NCBI GenBank assembly: GCA_049968515.1 | Contig: JBMFQR010000005.1 | Location: 22,699 to 86,698, forward strand | DNA: 64,000 bases | Origin: JAOACQ01 sp049968515 | Lineage (GTDB): Bacteria > Spirochaetota > Brevinematia > Brevinematales > JAOACQ01 | Direction: 5' to 3' | In this document: positions 33,551-42,274 of the stretch, one piece after another | Position numbering within the stretch: the first letter of the stretch is position 1 | Layout: every line of letters begins with the position of its first letter | Program-made: the position numbers and the translations under genes | Notes under the pieces: model-generated | Told to the model about the DNA's origin: nothing | What the model saw: only the letters and a program-made list of their open reading frames with translations | Database searches by the model: none

Positions 33551-33902
33551 CTATTCCATCCCTTTCACTTCCTTCTATCTTTATGTTAATCATGTTTGGC
33601 ATACAGGTTATGCTATCATTCACCCTTGAAATCTTAAATCTCTTACAAATTTTCTTAGGACAATTAGTCTCGGTAACCTTCACGGTACCGTTCTTGATTT
33701 CAACTTCAAAATTCCCAAGTAAACCTTTTACCCTGACAATTCTGTCCCTGTCGAGAGAGTAACTATAATTACCATAAGGAGTTGAAATTAACACTCTCTT
33801 TCCCTGCTCTCCCTTTGAGGCATAAAAAAAACCAGCAAAACAACATAGAAGAAGAAAAATAATTATGAGTAAATCTGATATATTAAGCTTATTTTCTGAC
33901 AT
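33534..33902 (-). CDS. NusG domain II-containing membrane-anchored protein
   Basis: The 122-residue product has a short cytoplasmic lead, one membrane helix (residues 10-32, LLIIIFLLLCCFAGFFYASK), then an extracytoplasmic NusG_II beta domain (YSYSLDRDRIVRVKG; VEIKNGTVKVTETNCPKKIC). It has the CP-K-C motif and a second Cys-Met segment (ITCMPN). Such proteins commonly pair with Gx-family membrane proteins. I chose the ATG at 33902, one base after the upstream stop; longer in-frame starts would overlap the SurA-like gene. Role unknown; possibly linked to flavin or electron-transfer modules. Confidence 0.75.
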   Translation of the reverse strand: MSENKLNISDLLIIIFLLLCCFAGFFYASKGEQGKRVLISTPYGNYSYSLDRDRIVRVKGLLGNFEVEIKNGTVKVTETNCPKKICKRFKISRVNDSITCMPNMINIKIEGSERDGIDAITE

Positions 33903-33903
33903 C

Positions 33904-34764
33904 TTACTCAAAAAGCAAAGAAACATCAAGGTATTCTATTTTTGCCTTTTCCATAAGCTCTTCAAGTATTTTCTGCCTGAGTTCAGTTTTTGCCTGATTT
34001 ATAAGATACTCAGCAAGATCCTTTTTTATCTCCTCATAAGAAGGCTTTCTGCCAATTTTTCTTTCAATAATCTTGTAAATGAAATATCCAGTTTCCAGCT
34101 TTAAAGTAAAAGTGCCATCGGTTATTAAATCCTGAGCTATTGCCTCAAATAGCTCAGCAGGAAGCTTATATTCCGGAACCCCACTATGGAAAAAGTAGTC
34201 AAGATTGTCCTTTTTTAGCCTTCCATCTATTTCTTCAATCGAAGATAAACTTTTCAGGCTTTCTGAAACATCAACAGCATTATCTTCATTCTCAACGTAA
34301 ATCTCGTAAAACGTAATCATATCTGGCTCTTTTATAAACTCTTTATTGTTTTCATAAAAATCCCTCAATTCACTTTCAGTGAAGCTTATATCTCTTAAGC
34401 CGTGACTTGCAAGATATTGATTTATCATTTCTTCTTTTTTTATTTCATCAAAAAGACTTGCTTCATCAAGACCAAGTTGTTCAAGTTCATTTTTTAGTTC
34501 CTCTTCGGGACCGGCAGATTTAATATCATTCAATTTTAAAAGCACATCTTTATCACTGATAGTAATATTCTCCTTTTTTGCCTCCTGCAAAAGAACGACT
34601 CTCTCAATAAGTGAATTCAAAACCTCTGTCTTAATAAATTTTCTGTTTTCTTCTGTTATTTCAAAATTTTCATCTTCCTGTAATTCATAAATCACCCTTT
34701 TATAAAAAGCATTAAACATCTCGTCGGTTATAACTTCTTCATTAACCATAACTATATCAGACAT
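33904..34764 (-). CDS. SurA/PpiC-like peptidyl-prolyl isomerase-family chaperone without signal peptide
   Basis: The 286-residue protein has a SurA-N-like helical domain (residues 5-120: VNEEVITDEMFNAFYKRV; KTEVLNSLIERVVLLQEAKK) and a C-terminal parvulin-like domain (about 150-260, FHSGVPEYKLPAELFEAIAQ then FIYKIIERKIGRKP). The ATG at 34764 has GGAGGAT upstream and a consensus promoter ending 21 bp before it, so the hydrophobic extension of longer frames is not translated from this promoter. The product thus appears cytoplasmic, unlike periplasmic SurA. It heads the NusG_II-Gx unit. Confidence 0.75.
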   Translation of the reverse strand: MSDIVMVNEEVITDEMFNAFYKRVIYELQEDENFEITEENRKFIKTEVLNSLIERVVLLQEAKKENITISDKDVLLKLNDIKSAGPEEELKNELEQLGLDEASLFDEIKKEEMINQYLASHGLRDISFTESELRDFYENNKEFIKEPDMITFYEIYVENEDNAVDVSESLKSLSSIEEIDGRLKKDNLDYFFHSGVPEYKLPAELFEAIAQDLITDGTFTLKLETGYFIYKIIERKIGRKPSYEEIKKDLAEYLINQAKTELRQKILEELMEKAKIEYLDVSLLFE

Positions 34765-34785
34765 TTTTATCCTCCCTCCAGAAAG

Positions 34786-34814
34786 ATTATAATGAGGAAG
34801 GTGAAAAAGTGCAA
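34786..34814 (-). promoter_or_regulatory. consensus promoter of the SurA-like/NusG_II/Gx operon
   Basis: On the minus strand, TTGCAC (34809-34814), a 17-bp spacer and TATAAT (34786-34791). It lies just upstream of the chosen ATG at 34764 and settles that start. Confidence 0.75.
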
Positions 34815-34832
34815 AATAAATTACAAAAAATA

Positions 34833-34881
34833 TTGACATTTCAACCAGAAGAAATTATAATTATCATACTATTTTAGTATG
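34833..34881 (+). promoter_or_regulatory. promoter and palindromic operator of the Rrf2-cysK-metY operon
   Basis: TTGACA (34833-34838), a 17-bp spacer and TATAAT (34856-34861). A perfect dyad CATACTATTTTAGTATG (34865-34881) covers the expected start site, the usual position for autorepression by the Rrf2 protein encoded next. The two divergent promoters (this one and 34786-34814) are less than 50 bp apart. Confidence 0.75.
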
Positions 34882-34906
34882 AATAGTAGTAATTTTGGGA
34901 GAGACA

Positions 34907-35335
34907 ATGAAATTATCCACAAAGACAAGGTATGGTTTAAGGCTTTTAATTGGATTTGCACTCAGATACAATCATGGATTTGTCCAGTTAAACGAGGTTG
35001 CAAAGGCAGAAGGGATATCTGAAAAATATGCCGAACAGATAGTCCGATTACTTAAAGTGGGTGGAATTCTCATTTCTCAGCGAGGTGTTCAGGGTGGCTA
35101 TACTCTTGCCCAACATCCCCGGGAAATTACAGTCTTTAAAATATTTGAGGCACTTGAAGGTAAATTCAACATTATTGATTGTGGAAAATGTTTAAGGAAG
35201 GTTGATTGTGTGGCAAAAAAGGTATGGGGGAAACTTACAGAAAGTATGGTAAATACGCTAAAATCCATAACACTTCAGGATCTTGTAGATGAATATAAGG
35301 CAGAAAGGTCTAAAAATGTTTACTACGAAATATAG
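34907..35335 (+). CDS. Rrf2-family regulator of cysteine/sulfur metabolism (IscR/CymR-like)
   Basis: The 142-residue product has an N-terminal winged helix (MKLSTKTRYGLRLL; LNEVAKAEGISEKYAEQIVR; GVQGGYTLAQHP), the Rrf2 signature. C-terminal cysteines at DCGKC-LRKVDC could hold an Fe-S cluster as in IscR, but the spacing differs (C-x2-C-x5-C). cysK starts 8 bp downstream and a metY-type gene follows, so it most likely senses cysteine or O-acetylserine status like CymR. I chose the ATG at 34907 (GGGAGAG 4 nt upstream). Autoregulation through the upstream palindrome is inferred. Confidence 0.85.
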   Translation: MKLSTKTRYGLRLLIGFALRYNHGFVQLNEVAKAEGISEKYAEQIVRLLKVGGILISQRGVQGGYTLAQHPREITVFKIFEALEGKFNIIDCGKCLRKVDCVAKKVWGKLTESMVNTLKSITLQDLVDEYKAERSKNVYYEI

Positions 35336-35343
35336 GAGGATTT

Positions 35344-36267
35344 ATGAAGATAGCAAATTCAATAACTGAGCTAATAGGGAATACACCGCTTTTGAAACTG
35401 AAAAAGATTGCGGAAGGAATTGAGGCAGAGATCCTTCTCAAATGCGAATTTTTTAACCCACTTTCAAGTGTTAAAGATAGAATAGGACTTGCAATGATTG
35501 AAGATGCTGAAAAAAAAGGAAAAATAAAACCCACAACCACAATTATAGAACCCACCAGTGGAAACACTGGAATTGCACTTGCTTTTGTTTGTGCTTCTAA
35601 AGGATATAGACTTATACTTACAATGCCAGACACAATGAGCATAGAAAGAAGAAAGCTACTGAAAATACTGGGAGCTGAACTTGTCCTTACACCGGGAGCA
35701 GAAGGAATGACAGGTGCAGTAAAAAAGGCTGTAGAACTTGCAAAAGAAATTAAAGATTCTATAATATTACAGCAGTTTGAAAACCCAGCCAACCCTGAGA
35801 TACATAGAAAAACGACTGCTGAAGAGATATGGAACGACACAGAAGGAAAGGTTGACATACTTGTGGCTGGTGTCGGAACAGGCGGCACAATCACTGGAAT
35901 TGGAGAGGTAATAAAGTCAAGAAAGCCAGACTTCAAGGTAATAGCTGTCGAGCCAGCTGATTCCCCCGTTCTATCAGGCGGAAAACCCGGAATGCATAAG
36001 ATACAGGGAATTGGTGCTGGATTTATCCCCGAGGTACTCAACAGAAAAATAATAGATGAGATAATTCAGGTCAGGCATGAAGACGCGGGTGAAACATCAA
36101 GAAGACTTGCAAAATTAGAAGGTGTTCTTGTGGGTATATCTTCCGGAGCAAATGTATGGGCAGCATTAGAGGTGGCAAAAAGGCCTGAAAATACAGGCAA
36201 AAGAATAGTTACAATTGCCACGGACTCCGGTGAAAGATACCTTTCCACCTGGTTGTTTGAAGATTAG
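35344..36267 (+). CDS. cysK: cysteine synthase (O-acetylserine sulfhydrylase)
   Basis: The 307-residue PLP enzyme (fold type II) makes cysteine from O-acetylserine and sulfide. Visible are ELIGNTPLLKL, SSVKDRIGLAM (the PLP Lys), PTSGNTGIAL (substrate loop), GTGGTITGIGE (phosphate-binding loop) and SSGANVWAAL. Length is standard. GGAGG lies 4 nt before the ATG. It is second in the Rrf2-cysK-metY operon, so regulation by the Rrf2 protein is likely. Confidence 0.95.
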   Translation: MKIANSITELIGNTPLLKLKKIAEGIEAEILLKCEFFNPLSSVKDRIGLAMIEDAEKKGKIKPTTTIIEPTSGNTGIALAFVCASKGYRLILTMPDTMSIERRKLLKILGAELVLTPGAEGMTGAVKKAVELAKEIKDSIILQQFENPANPEIHRKTTAEEIWNDTEGKVDILVAGVGTGGTITGIGEVIKSRKPDFKVIAVEPADSPVLSGGKPGMHKIQGIGAGFIPEVLNRKIIDEIIQVRHEDAGETSRRLAKLEGVLVGISSGANVWAALEVAKRPENTGKRIVTIATDSGERYLSTWLFED

Positions 36268-36286
36268 TCTTATGGAGGATATATAA

Positions 36287-37576
36287 ATGGGCAATTTTAG
36301 ACCAAAAGGTTTTGAAACACTGGCAATCCATGCAGGGATTAAACTTGATGAAACATTATCAAGAGCCACACCAATTCACAGAACCACCTCTTATGTTTTT
36401 AAATCAACCGAGCATGCTGCAAATCTTTTTGCACTTAAAGAAGCTGGAAATATATATACCAGAATGATGAACCCTACTCAGGAAGTCCTCGAAGAAAGAA
36501 TGGCAGCACTCGAAAATGGCAGGGCAGCCTTAGCCGTTGCCTCAGGGACTGCCGCAATCTTTTACTCCATCATAAATATTTTAGCGAATGGGGATGAGCT
36601 TCTTTCTGCTAACAACCTTTATGGTGGCACATATACAATGTTTAATGATATACTGCCACAGTTTGGGATAAAGACCATATTTGTTGACCCAAAAGAACCT
36701 TCTAACTTCAAAAAAGCTATCACAAAAAACACGAAAGCAATATTTATTGAAACCATTGGAAATCCATCACTGGACTTTACGGATATAAAGGCTGTTGCAG
36801 ATATTGCACACGAAAATGAGCTCCCGCTCATAGTCGATTCAACCTTTACAACGCCATATCTTCTAAGACCCATAGATTACGGTGCTGACATTGTTGTCCA
36901 TTCACTCACAAAGTGGATCGGAGGTCACGGTACGGCAATAGGTGGAATAGTTGTGGACTCTGGCAAATTTAACTGGAAAAACCCAAAGTTTAAACTCTTC
37001 ACAGAACCTGATCCGAGCTACCATGGTATAAAATATGCTTACGACCTTGGAGAGAATAATGATATTGCATTCGCAATGAGAATGAGGCTTGTTCCATTAA
37101 GAAATTTAGGAGCATGCATCTCTCCAGATAACGCCTGGATATTTCTGCAGGGAATTGAGACATTAGCTTTGAGAATGGAAAGGCACTGCTATAATGCCTT
37201 AAAGGTTGCAGAGTTCCTCTCAAGCCATCCAGCAGTAAACTGGGTGAGATACCCTGGATTGAAAACTGACCCTGCATATTCAATTGCTTCCAGATATCTG
37301 AAGAAAGGTTTTGGGGGAATGGTTGTCTTCGGAATAAAAGGTGGTGCAGAAGGCGGCCAGAAATTTATAGAGTCTTTAAGACTATTCTCACACCTTGCAA
37401 ATGTAGGTGATGCTAAAAGTCTTGCCATACATCCTGCTACAACAACCCATTCCCAGCTTTCCCCTGAAGATCAGCTTGCCGGCGGTATTACTCCGGATTT
37501 GATAAGGCTTTCAATTGGAATAGAAACCATCGATGATATCATTGAGGATCTAAAGCAAGCGCTGGAAAAAGCTTGA
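36287..37576 (+). CDS. metY: O-acetylhomoserine sulfhydrylase / Cys-Met metabolism PLP enzyme
   Basis: The 429-residue Cys/Met-metabolism PLP-dependent enzyme has the long MetY form. Motifs are FETLAIHAG, YTRMMNPTQEVLEERMAAL, SGTAAIFYSI, DSTFTTPYLLRP and VVHSLTKWIGGHG (PLP Lys). The length and the N-terminal RPKGFETLAIHAG pattern favour O-acetylhomoserine sulfhydrylase over cystathionine lyase. It makes homocysteine from sulfide and O-acetylhomoserine. Last gene of the sulfur operon; a terminator follows. The gap 37646-37769 holds only an AT-rich promoter-like stretch for the next gene. Confidence 0.9.
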   Translation: MGNFRPKGFETLAIHAGIKLDETLSRATPIHRTTSYVFKSTEHAANLFALKEAGNIYTRMMNPTQEVLEERMAALENGRAALAVASGTAAIFYSIINILANGDELLSANNLYGGTYTMFNDILPQFGIKTIFVDPKEPSNFKKAITKNTKAIFIETIGNPSLDFTDIKAVADIAHENELPLIVDSTFTTPYLLRPIDYGADIVVHSLTKWIGGHGTAIGGIVVDSGKFNWKNPKFKLFTEPDPSYHGIKYAYDLGENNDIAFAMRMRLVPLRNLGACISPDNAWIFLQGIETLALRMERHCYNALKVAEFLSSHPAVNWVRYPGLKTDPAYSIASRYLKKGFGGMVVFGIKGGAEGGQKFIESLRLFSHLANVGDAKSLAIHPATTTHSQLSPEDQLAGGITPDLIRLSIGIETIDDIIEDLKQALEKA

Positions 37577-37597
37577 TATTTCAGACAAACAGCGTGG

Positions 37598-37645
37598 CCG
37601 GGGCTATTCAGAAAGTCAGTTTCTGGACAACCCCGGGCACTCTCT
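37598..37645 (+). terminator. two-tier hairpin terminator after metY
   Basis: An outer stem CCGGGG/CCCCGG (37598-37603 with 37631-37636) encloses a second stem CAGAAA/TTTCTG (37609-37614 with 37620-37625). CACTCTCTTTT follows. The T-run is weak but the position, 22 bp after the stop, fits. Confidence 0.6.
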
Positions 37646-37769
37646 TTTCAGTATCAAAAAAATTAGAAATTAGTCAAATTTTGTGTTAAAATTTAATAAC
37701 AAGCCTATAGAGATGGTGTTTTGTATTTTTTAAGTGCACTATCTTTATCTCTCAATGTGGAGGTAAAAA

Positions 37770-39344
37770 ATGAAAAAGTTTATTATCTTTTCTTTCTTCT
37801 TCTTTATCGGACTAAGACTATTTTCTCAGGAATCAACAAATAACACAGAAACAACAGGTAAGGGTAAAATAGTTCTACCGGACAAGCCAATCATTATCGA
37901 GGACGAAAGTAAAGAAAAGATCGAAAACAAAGAGAAAAAGACAACAATCCCCCATAGCAGTATTGATTCAGATGAATTATCAAAGGTTCAGGTCAGCAAA
38001 AAGCTTAAAGAAGAAATTGATACAAAAAAGGAAGAAGAATTTAGTATATCTTCGCTTAAATTCTCATACGGAATGTATGAGAATTTTTTAGTCAATATGC
38101 AACTTGGGAAAAAAATCACAAATTTTAATTACTTTGTATCATTCTTGAGAAACACAAGGGGCAGTGTGGGTAAAGACACCAACATATACTTTAATACCGA
38201 AAGGGCAATTGATGACCTTTATCTCAATATGGGTTATGAAGTAAGCGAAAAATTTGCTTTTTCCTTTGACGGTGGATACTATAACAGGATACTCGGCCTG
38301 TTTACCAATTCTATCAATATAAGCGAATCAAAATTTTACATTCCATTGAAGATTAAAATGGATTTTGCCAGTGAAGAATTCATAAAAGCCAGTGGAGAAA
38401 TAGATGGTCAGTACCTAAACTTAAAACACAAGACAATGACTGATTACAGGGCAACAAATCTTTATGAAATGCTTATCCCAATTTCTGTAGAAAAAATATG
38501 GGGCACTGACAACTTTTTGACCGGAAATCTACTCTACAACCTTTTTTACTCTGGTGACATAGAACATTCCTTCGGTATCAGTATAAAAGATAGATTCCCG
38601 CTATTATCTTCTCTAGCATTACAGGGTGGAATATCCCTTTTTGTATACTCACATAAAAGTTTCTTCTGGGTACCTGAATTGTTGATATTTTACAGGTTTT
38701 CCGACAAATTTGAAATAAAAACTGGCCTGAGCGGAAATTCAGACTTCGAGAAAAATCAACTACTCTTGAGAGAAAATCAAATATACTTTACTAATTTTAT
38801 GCCGGAAGAAAAATGGGATTATTTAGCTGGCGTCTACTACCGACCTGTTGAGAGAGTTGTTATAGCCTGTGAAGCAGAATATGACTACTTCTACTCTTAC
38901 CGGAACTTTGCTTTCGATGAGAATCTACAGCTTTATTATATAAAAAACACTACAAACATAAACATCGTAACCATAAACCCCTACATAAACTTTAACTATA
39001 TGGAAGATATAAACATTTCTTTAAGTGGAAAATTGAGAGTATTTGATTATAATGAAATTTTGCGCCTAAATCAATACGAAATAACAGCAAAAGCTGGATA
39101 TTTTTTAAGAAAGATTGGTTTCAATATCGAAACATTCTTAAGCTATATCGGTCCGAAAAAATTAAAAGAGGATTGGTTCTCACAGAGTTACTGGAAATGG
39201 GGTATATCTTTATCCCAGAAAGCCGGCGAGAATCTTATTTTTGAATGCAGATTTAATAACATATTAAATCAGGACATCTTCGAGGAGATCTATCTTAAGG
39301 AAAGTGGATTCTCATTTGATATCGGTCTGACATTCAGATTTTGA
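37770..39344 (+). CDS. outer-membrane beta-barrel protein
   Basis: The 524-residue product has a signal peptide (residues 1-21, LRLFSQ), a charged disordered stretch (25-100) rich in E/K, then about 400 residues of alternating aromatic/hydrophobic strands (KFSYGMYENFLVNMQLG; LYNLFYSGDIEHSFGISI) ending in DIGLTFRF with a C-terminal Phe. There is no TonB plug. This resembles porins or TonB-receptor-like barrels. GGAGG precedes the ATG. The substrate is unknown and no transport partner adjoins; uvrA follows on the same strand. Confidence 0.7.
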   Translation: MKKFIIFSFFFFIGLRLFSQESTNNTETTGKGKIVLPDKPIIIEDESKEKIENKEKKTTIPHSSIDSDELSKVQVSKKLKEEIDTKKEEEFSISSLKFSYGMYENFLVNMQLGKKITNFNYFVSFLRNTRGSVGKDTNIYFNTERAIDDLYLNMGYEVSEKFAFSFDGGYYNRILGLFTNSINISESKFYIPLKIKMDFASEEFIKASGEIDGQYLNLKHKTMTDYRATNLYEMLIPISVEKIWGTDNFLTGNLLYNLFYSGDIEHSFGISIKDRFPLLSSLALQGGISLFVYSHKSFFWVPELLIFYRFSDKFEIKTGLSGNSDFEKNQLLLRENQIYFTNFMPEEKWDYLAGVYYRPVERVVIACEAEYDYFYSYRNFAFDENLQLYYIKNTTNINIVTINPYINFNYMEDINISLSGKLRVFDYNEILRLNQYEITAKAGYFLRKIGFNIETFLSYIGPKKLKEDWFSQSYWKWGISLSQKAGENLIFECRFNNILNQDIFEEIYLKESGFSFDIGLTFRF

Positions 39345-39427
39345 TTTAAATTGATGTCTTGTTTCACCCTATAAATAAGAGAAAAAAAAGCATTGTTGTA
39401 TCTATGTCCTTAATTCCTGAGGTAAAA

Positions 39428-42268
39428 ATGATAGATAAAATTATTGTGAAAGGTGCAAGGGAACACAATCTCAAAAACATATCTCTCGAAATACCAAGAA
39501 ATAAACTTGTTGTTTTCACTGGTGTTTCTGGATCGGGGAAATCTTCACTGGTTTTCGATACTATCTATGCTGAAGGTGAGAGAAGATATCTTGAATCTCT
39601 ATCTACCTATGCAAGGCAATTTCTTGGTGAAATGCACAAACCTGATGTAGATAGTATAGAGGGACTTTCACCATCTATATCCATCGAACAGCAGGTTGCC
39701 CATGCTAATCCGAGGTCAATTGTGGGTACAGTAACAGAAATTTATGACTATTTTAGATTACTCTGGGGTACAATCGGAAAGCCAGTATGTCCAGAATGTG
39801 GGAGAGATTTAAATGCCACTACCATTGATGAGATAGTAAACTCCGTAATGAATATAGAAAATGGTACGAAATGCATAATTCTTTCTCCCATAGCGAGGGG
39901 TAAGAAGGGAAGCTTCGCAGACGTAGTTGAAGATCTAAAAAAAGAAGGCTTCGTAAGATTAAGAGTTAATGGTGAAATTATAAACATTGACGATTTTACC
40001 CCTCTTGACAAAAATAAAAAACACGACATTGACGTTGTTATTGATAGAATTACTATTGAGGAAAAAAACAAGACAAGAATAACAGACTCAATAGAACTTG
40101 CTCTAAAAGAGGGGAAAGGTGTAATGTCCATAATGCTTCCTGAAAAAAATGAGGAGAAGATTTTTTCTGAGAAATACTTCTGTCCTATTCATCAAATAAG
40201 TTTTGATGAGATTTCTCCAAAGATGTTTTCTTTTAATGCACCATATGGTGCATGCCCTGAATGTAGTGGGCTTGGAGAAAAAATGGAGTTTGATGAGGAA
40301 TTAATAGTAGATTTTGATAAATCAATAAATGAAGGAGCAATAAAAACACATCCACCAACACAGACCCACTGGATGTCCTTTCTTAAAGCATTATCAAAAA
40401 AGTATGATTTCTCACTGGATATTCCCTACAAAAAACTTCCTTCAAATATAAGAAAGGTAATAATGTATGGTGACAGCGAAAAACTTAACATAAACTACCA
40501 GAGCGAAAAGATGAAATTTGAAATCAGTAGCATATATGAAGGAATTATTCCAAATCTCAAAAGAAGATATTTTGAGACTTCATCATTTGAAATGAGGGAG
40601 TGGTTTTCACAATATATGAAAAGTATACCCTGCCCTCTTTGTAAAGGAGAGAGACTCAAAAAGAAAAGCCTTTCAGTAAAGATAAACGGCAAGAACATTA
40701 TGGATGTCACACGAATGAATATCAGAGAATGCCTCTCATTTTTTGAAAACCTTGAGCCGGTGCTTTCAGAAAATGAAAGAAAGATAGCTGATAGAATTTT
40801 AAAAGAGATAAAGAAAAGATTAACTTTCATACTTGATGTCGGGCTTGACTATATAACCCTCGATAGAAAGGTTAGCACAATCTCTGGCGGAGAGCTACAG
40901 AGAATAAGGCTTGCAACACAGATAGGTTCAGGGCTTACAGGCGTGATCTATGTTCTGGATGAACCAACCATAGGATTACATGCAAGGGATACAGACAAAT
41001 TGATAAAAACCCTTGAGAAACTGAGAGACTCAGATAATACCGTGCTTGTTGTTGAACATGATGAGGAGGTAATACTCAGGGCAGACTATATATTTGATAT
41101 TGGGCCGGGAGCAGGTATTTACGGAGGTGAAAAGGTGGCAGAAGGTACTCCTGAAGAAATAAAGGTAAATCCCAATTCACTCACAGGGCAATATATTTCA
41201 GGCAAGCTTTTCGTCCCTATGCCGGAAAAAAGAAGAGAAGGAAATGGAAAATTCATAGAAGTCATAGGTGCAGAAGAACACAATTTGAAGAAAATAAACG
41301 TAAGGTTTCCGCTGGGAAAATTCATTGCAGTAACAGGTGTCTCAGGCTCAGGAAAATCAACACTTGTTAACGACATTCTATTTAATGCCATAAGCAGAAA
41401 AATCTATAAGTCAAAGTGTGAAGCAGGTAAACACAAAGAAATAAGGGGCATTGAAAACATAGACAAGATTATAGAGATTGACCAGAGCCCCATAGGTAGA
41501 ACACCACGTTCAAATCCAGCTACTTACACAGGTGTTTTCACTGAAATCAGAGGGCTCTTTGCAAGTCTACCAGAATCAAAGATTAGAGGTTATAAGGCTG
41601 GAAGATTTTCTTTCAATGTAAAGGGGGGTAGATGTGAAGCCTGTGAAGGTGATGGAGTAATAAAGGTGGAAATGCATTTTCTTCCGGATGTATATCTGAC
41701 CTGTGAGGTCTGTAATGGAAAAAAGTATAACCATGAGACTCTTCAGGTGTTATACAAGGGAAAATCCATTGCCGATGTGCTTGATTTAACTGTTGATGAA
41801 GCATATGATTTCTTCTACAATATTCCTAATATCCGCAGAAGGCTTGAGGTATTGAAAAATGTTGGGCTCGGTTATATTCATCTTGGCCAGTCAGCAACAA
41901 CACTTTCAGGTGGAGAGGCACAGAGAATAAAGTTAGCCAAAGAGCTATCCAAGGTAGAAACAGGAAATACCCTCTACATTCTTGATGAGCCTACTGTAGG
42001 ACTGCACTTTGATGATGTAAAAAAACTTATTAACGTTTTACAAACTCTTGTGGAGAGGGGAAACACAGTCATAGTCATAGAACATAATATGGATATTATT
42101 AAAGTGGCTGACTGGATAATAGACCTCGGTCCAGAGGGTGGAGAAAAGGGTGGCAAAGTCGTCTTTGAAGGAACACCCGACGAGCTTTTGAAGTTTGAAA
42201 AAAGCTATACTGCCATATATTTAAGAAAATATCTTTCCTCCTTAGGAATAAGGGTGGAAAAAAGATAG
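39428..42268 (+). CDS. uvrA: excinuclease ABC subunit A
   Basis: The 946-residue DNA-damage recognition ATPase of nucleotide excision repair. Two ABC modules are complete: Walker A GVSGSGKSSLVFDTIYAEG and GVSGSGKSTLVNDILFNA; signatures TISGGELQRIRLATQIG and TLSGGEAQRIKLAKELS; Walker B VLDEPTIGLH and ILDEPTVGLH. The zinc site CEACEGDGVIKVEMHFLPDV and CEVCNGKKYN is intact. A second zinc site reads CPIHQ...CPEC, with His at one ligand position. I chose the ATG at 39428 (TGAGG upstream, family-typical start IDKIIVKGAREHNLK); earlier in-frame starts add 23 non-conserved residues. It ends 6 bp from the convergent CDF gene. Confidence 0.97.
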   Translation: MIDKIIVKGAREHNLKNISLEIPRNKLVVFTGVSGSGKSSLVFDTIYAEGERRYLESLSTYARQFLGEMHKPDVDSIEGLSPSISIEQQVAHANPRSIVGTVTEIYDYFRLLWGTIGKPVCPECGRDLNATTIDEIVNSVMNIENGTKCIILSPIARGKKGSFADVVEDLKKEGFVRLRVNGEIINIDDFTPLDKNKKHDIDVVIDRITIEEKNKTRITDSIELALKEGKGVMSIMLPEKNEEKIFSEKYFCPIHQISFDEISPKMFSFNAPYGACPECSGLGEKMEFDEELIVDFDKSINEGAIKTHPPTQTHWMSFLKALSKKYDFSLDIPYKKLPSNIRKVIMYGDSEKLNINYQSEKMKFEISSIYEGIIPNLKRRYFETSSFEMREWFSQYMKSIPCPLCKGERLKKKSLSVKINGKNIMDVTRMNIRECLSFFENLEPVLSENERKIADRILKEIKKRLTFILDVGLDYITLDRKVSTISGGELQRIRLATQIGSGLTGVIYVLDEPTIGLHARDTDKLIKTLEKLRDSDNTVLVVEHDEEVILRADYIFDIGPGAGIYGGEKVAEGTPEEIKVNPNSLTGQYISGKLFVPMPEKRREGNGKFIEVIGAEEHNLKKINVRFPLGKFIAVTGVSGSGKSTLVNDILFNAISRKIYKSKCEAGKHKEIRGIENIDKIIEIDQSPIGRTPRSNPATYTGVFTEIRGLFASLPESKIRGYKAGRFSFNVKGGRCEACEGDGVIKVEMHFLPDVYLTCEVCNGKKYNHETLQVLYKGKSIADVLDLTVDEAYDFFYNIPNIRRRLEVLKNVGLGYIHLGQSATTLSGGEAQRIKLAKELSKVETGNTLYILDEPTVGLHFDDVKKLINVLQTLVERGNTVIVIEHNMDIIKVADWIIDLGPEGGEKGGKVVFEGTPDELLKFEKSYTAIYLRKYLSSLGIRVEKR

Positions 42269-42274
42269 AACTGA

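Noticed and set aside
34764..34839. Signal peptide on the SurA-like protein from an upstream ATG at 34839
   Set aside because: That start has no ribosome site and lies upstream of the consensus promoter at 34786-34814.
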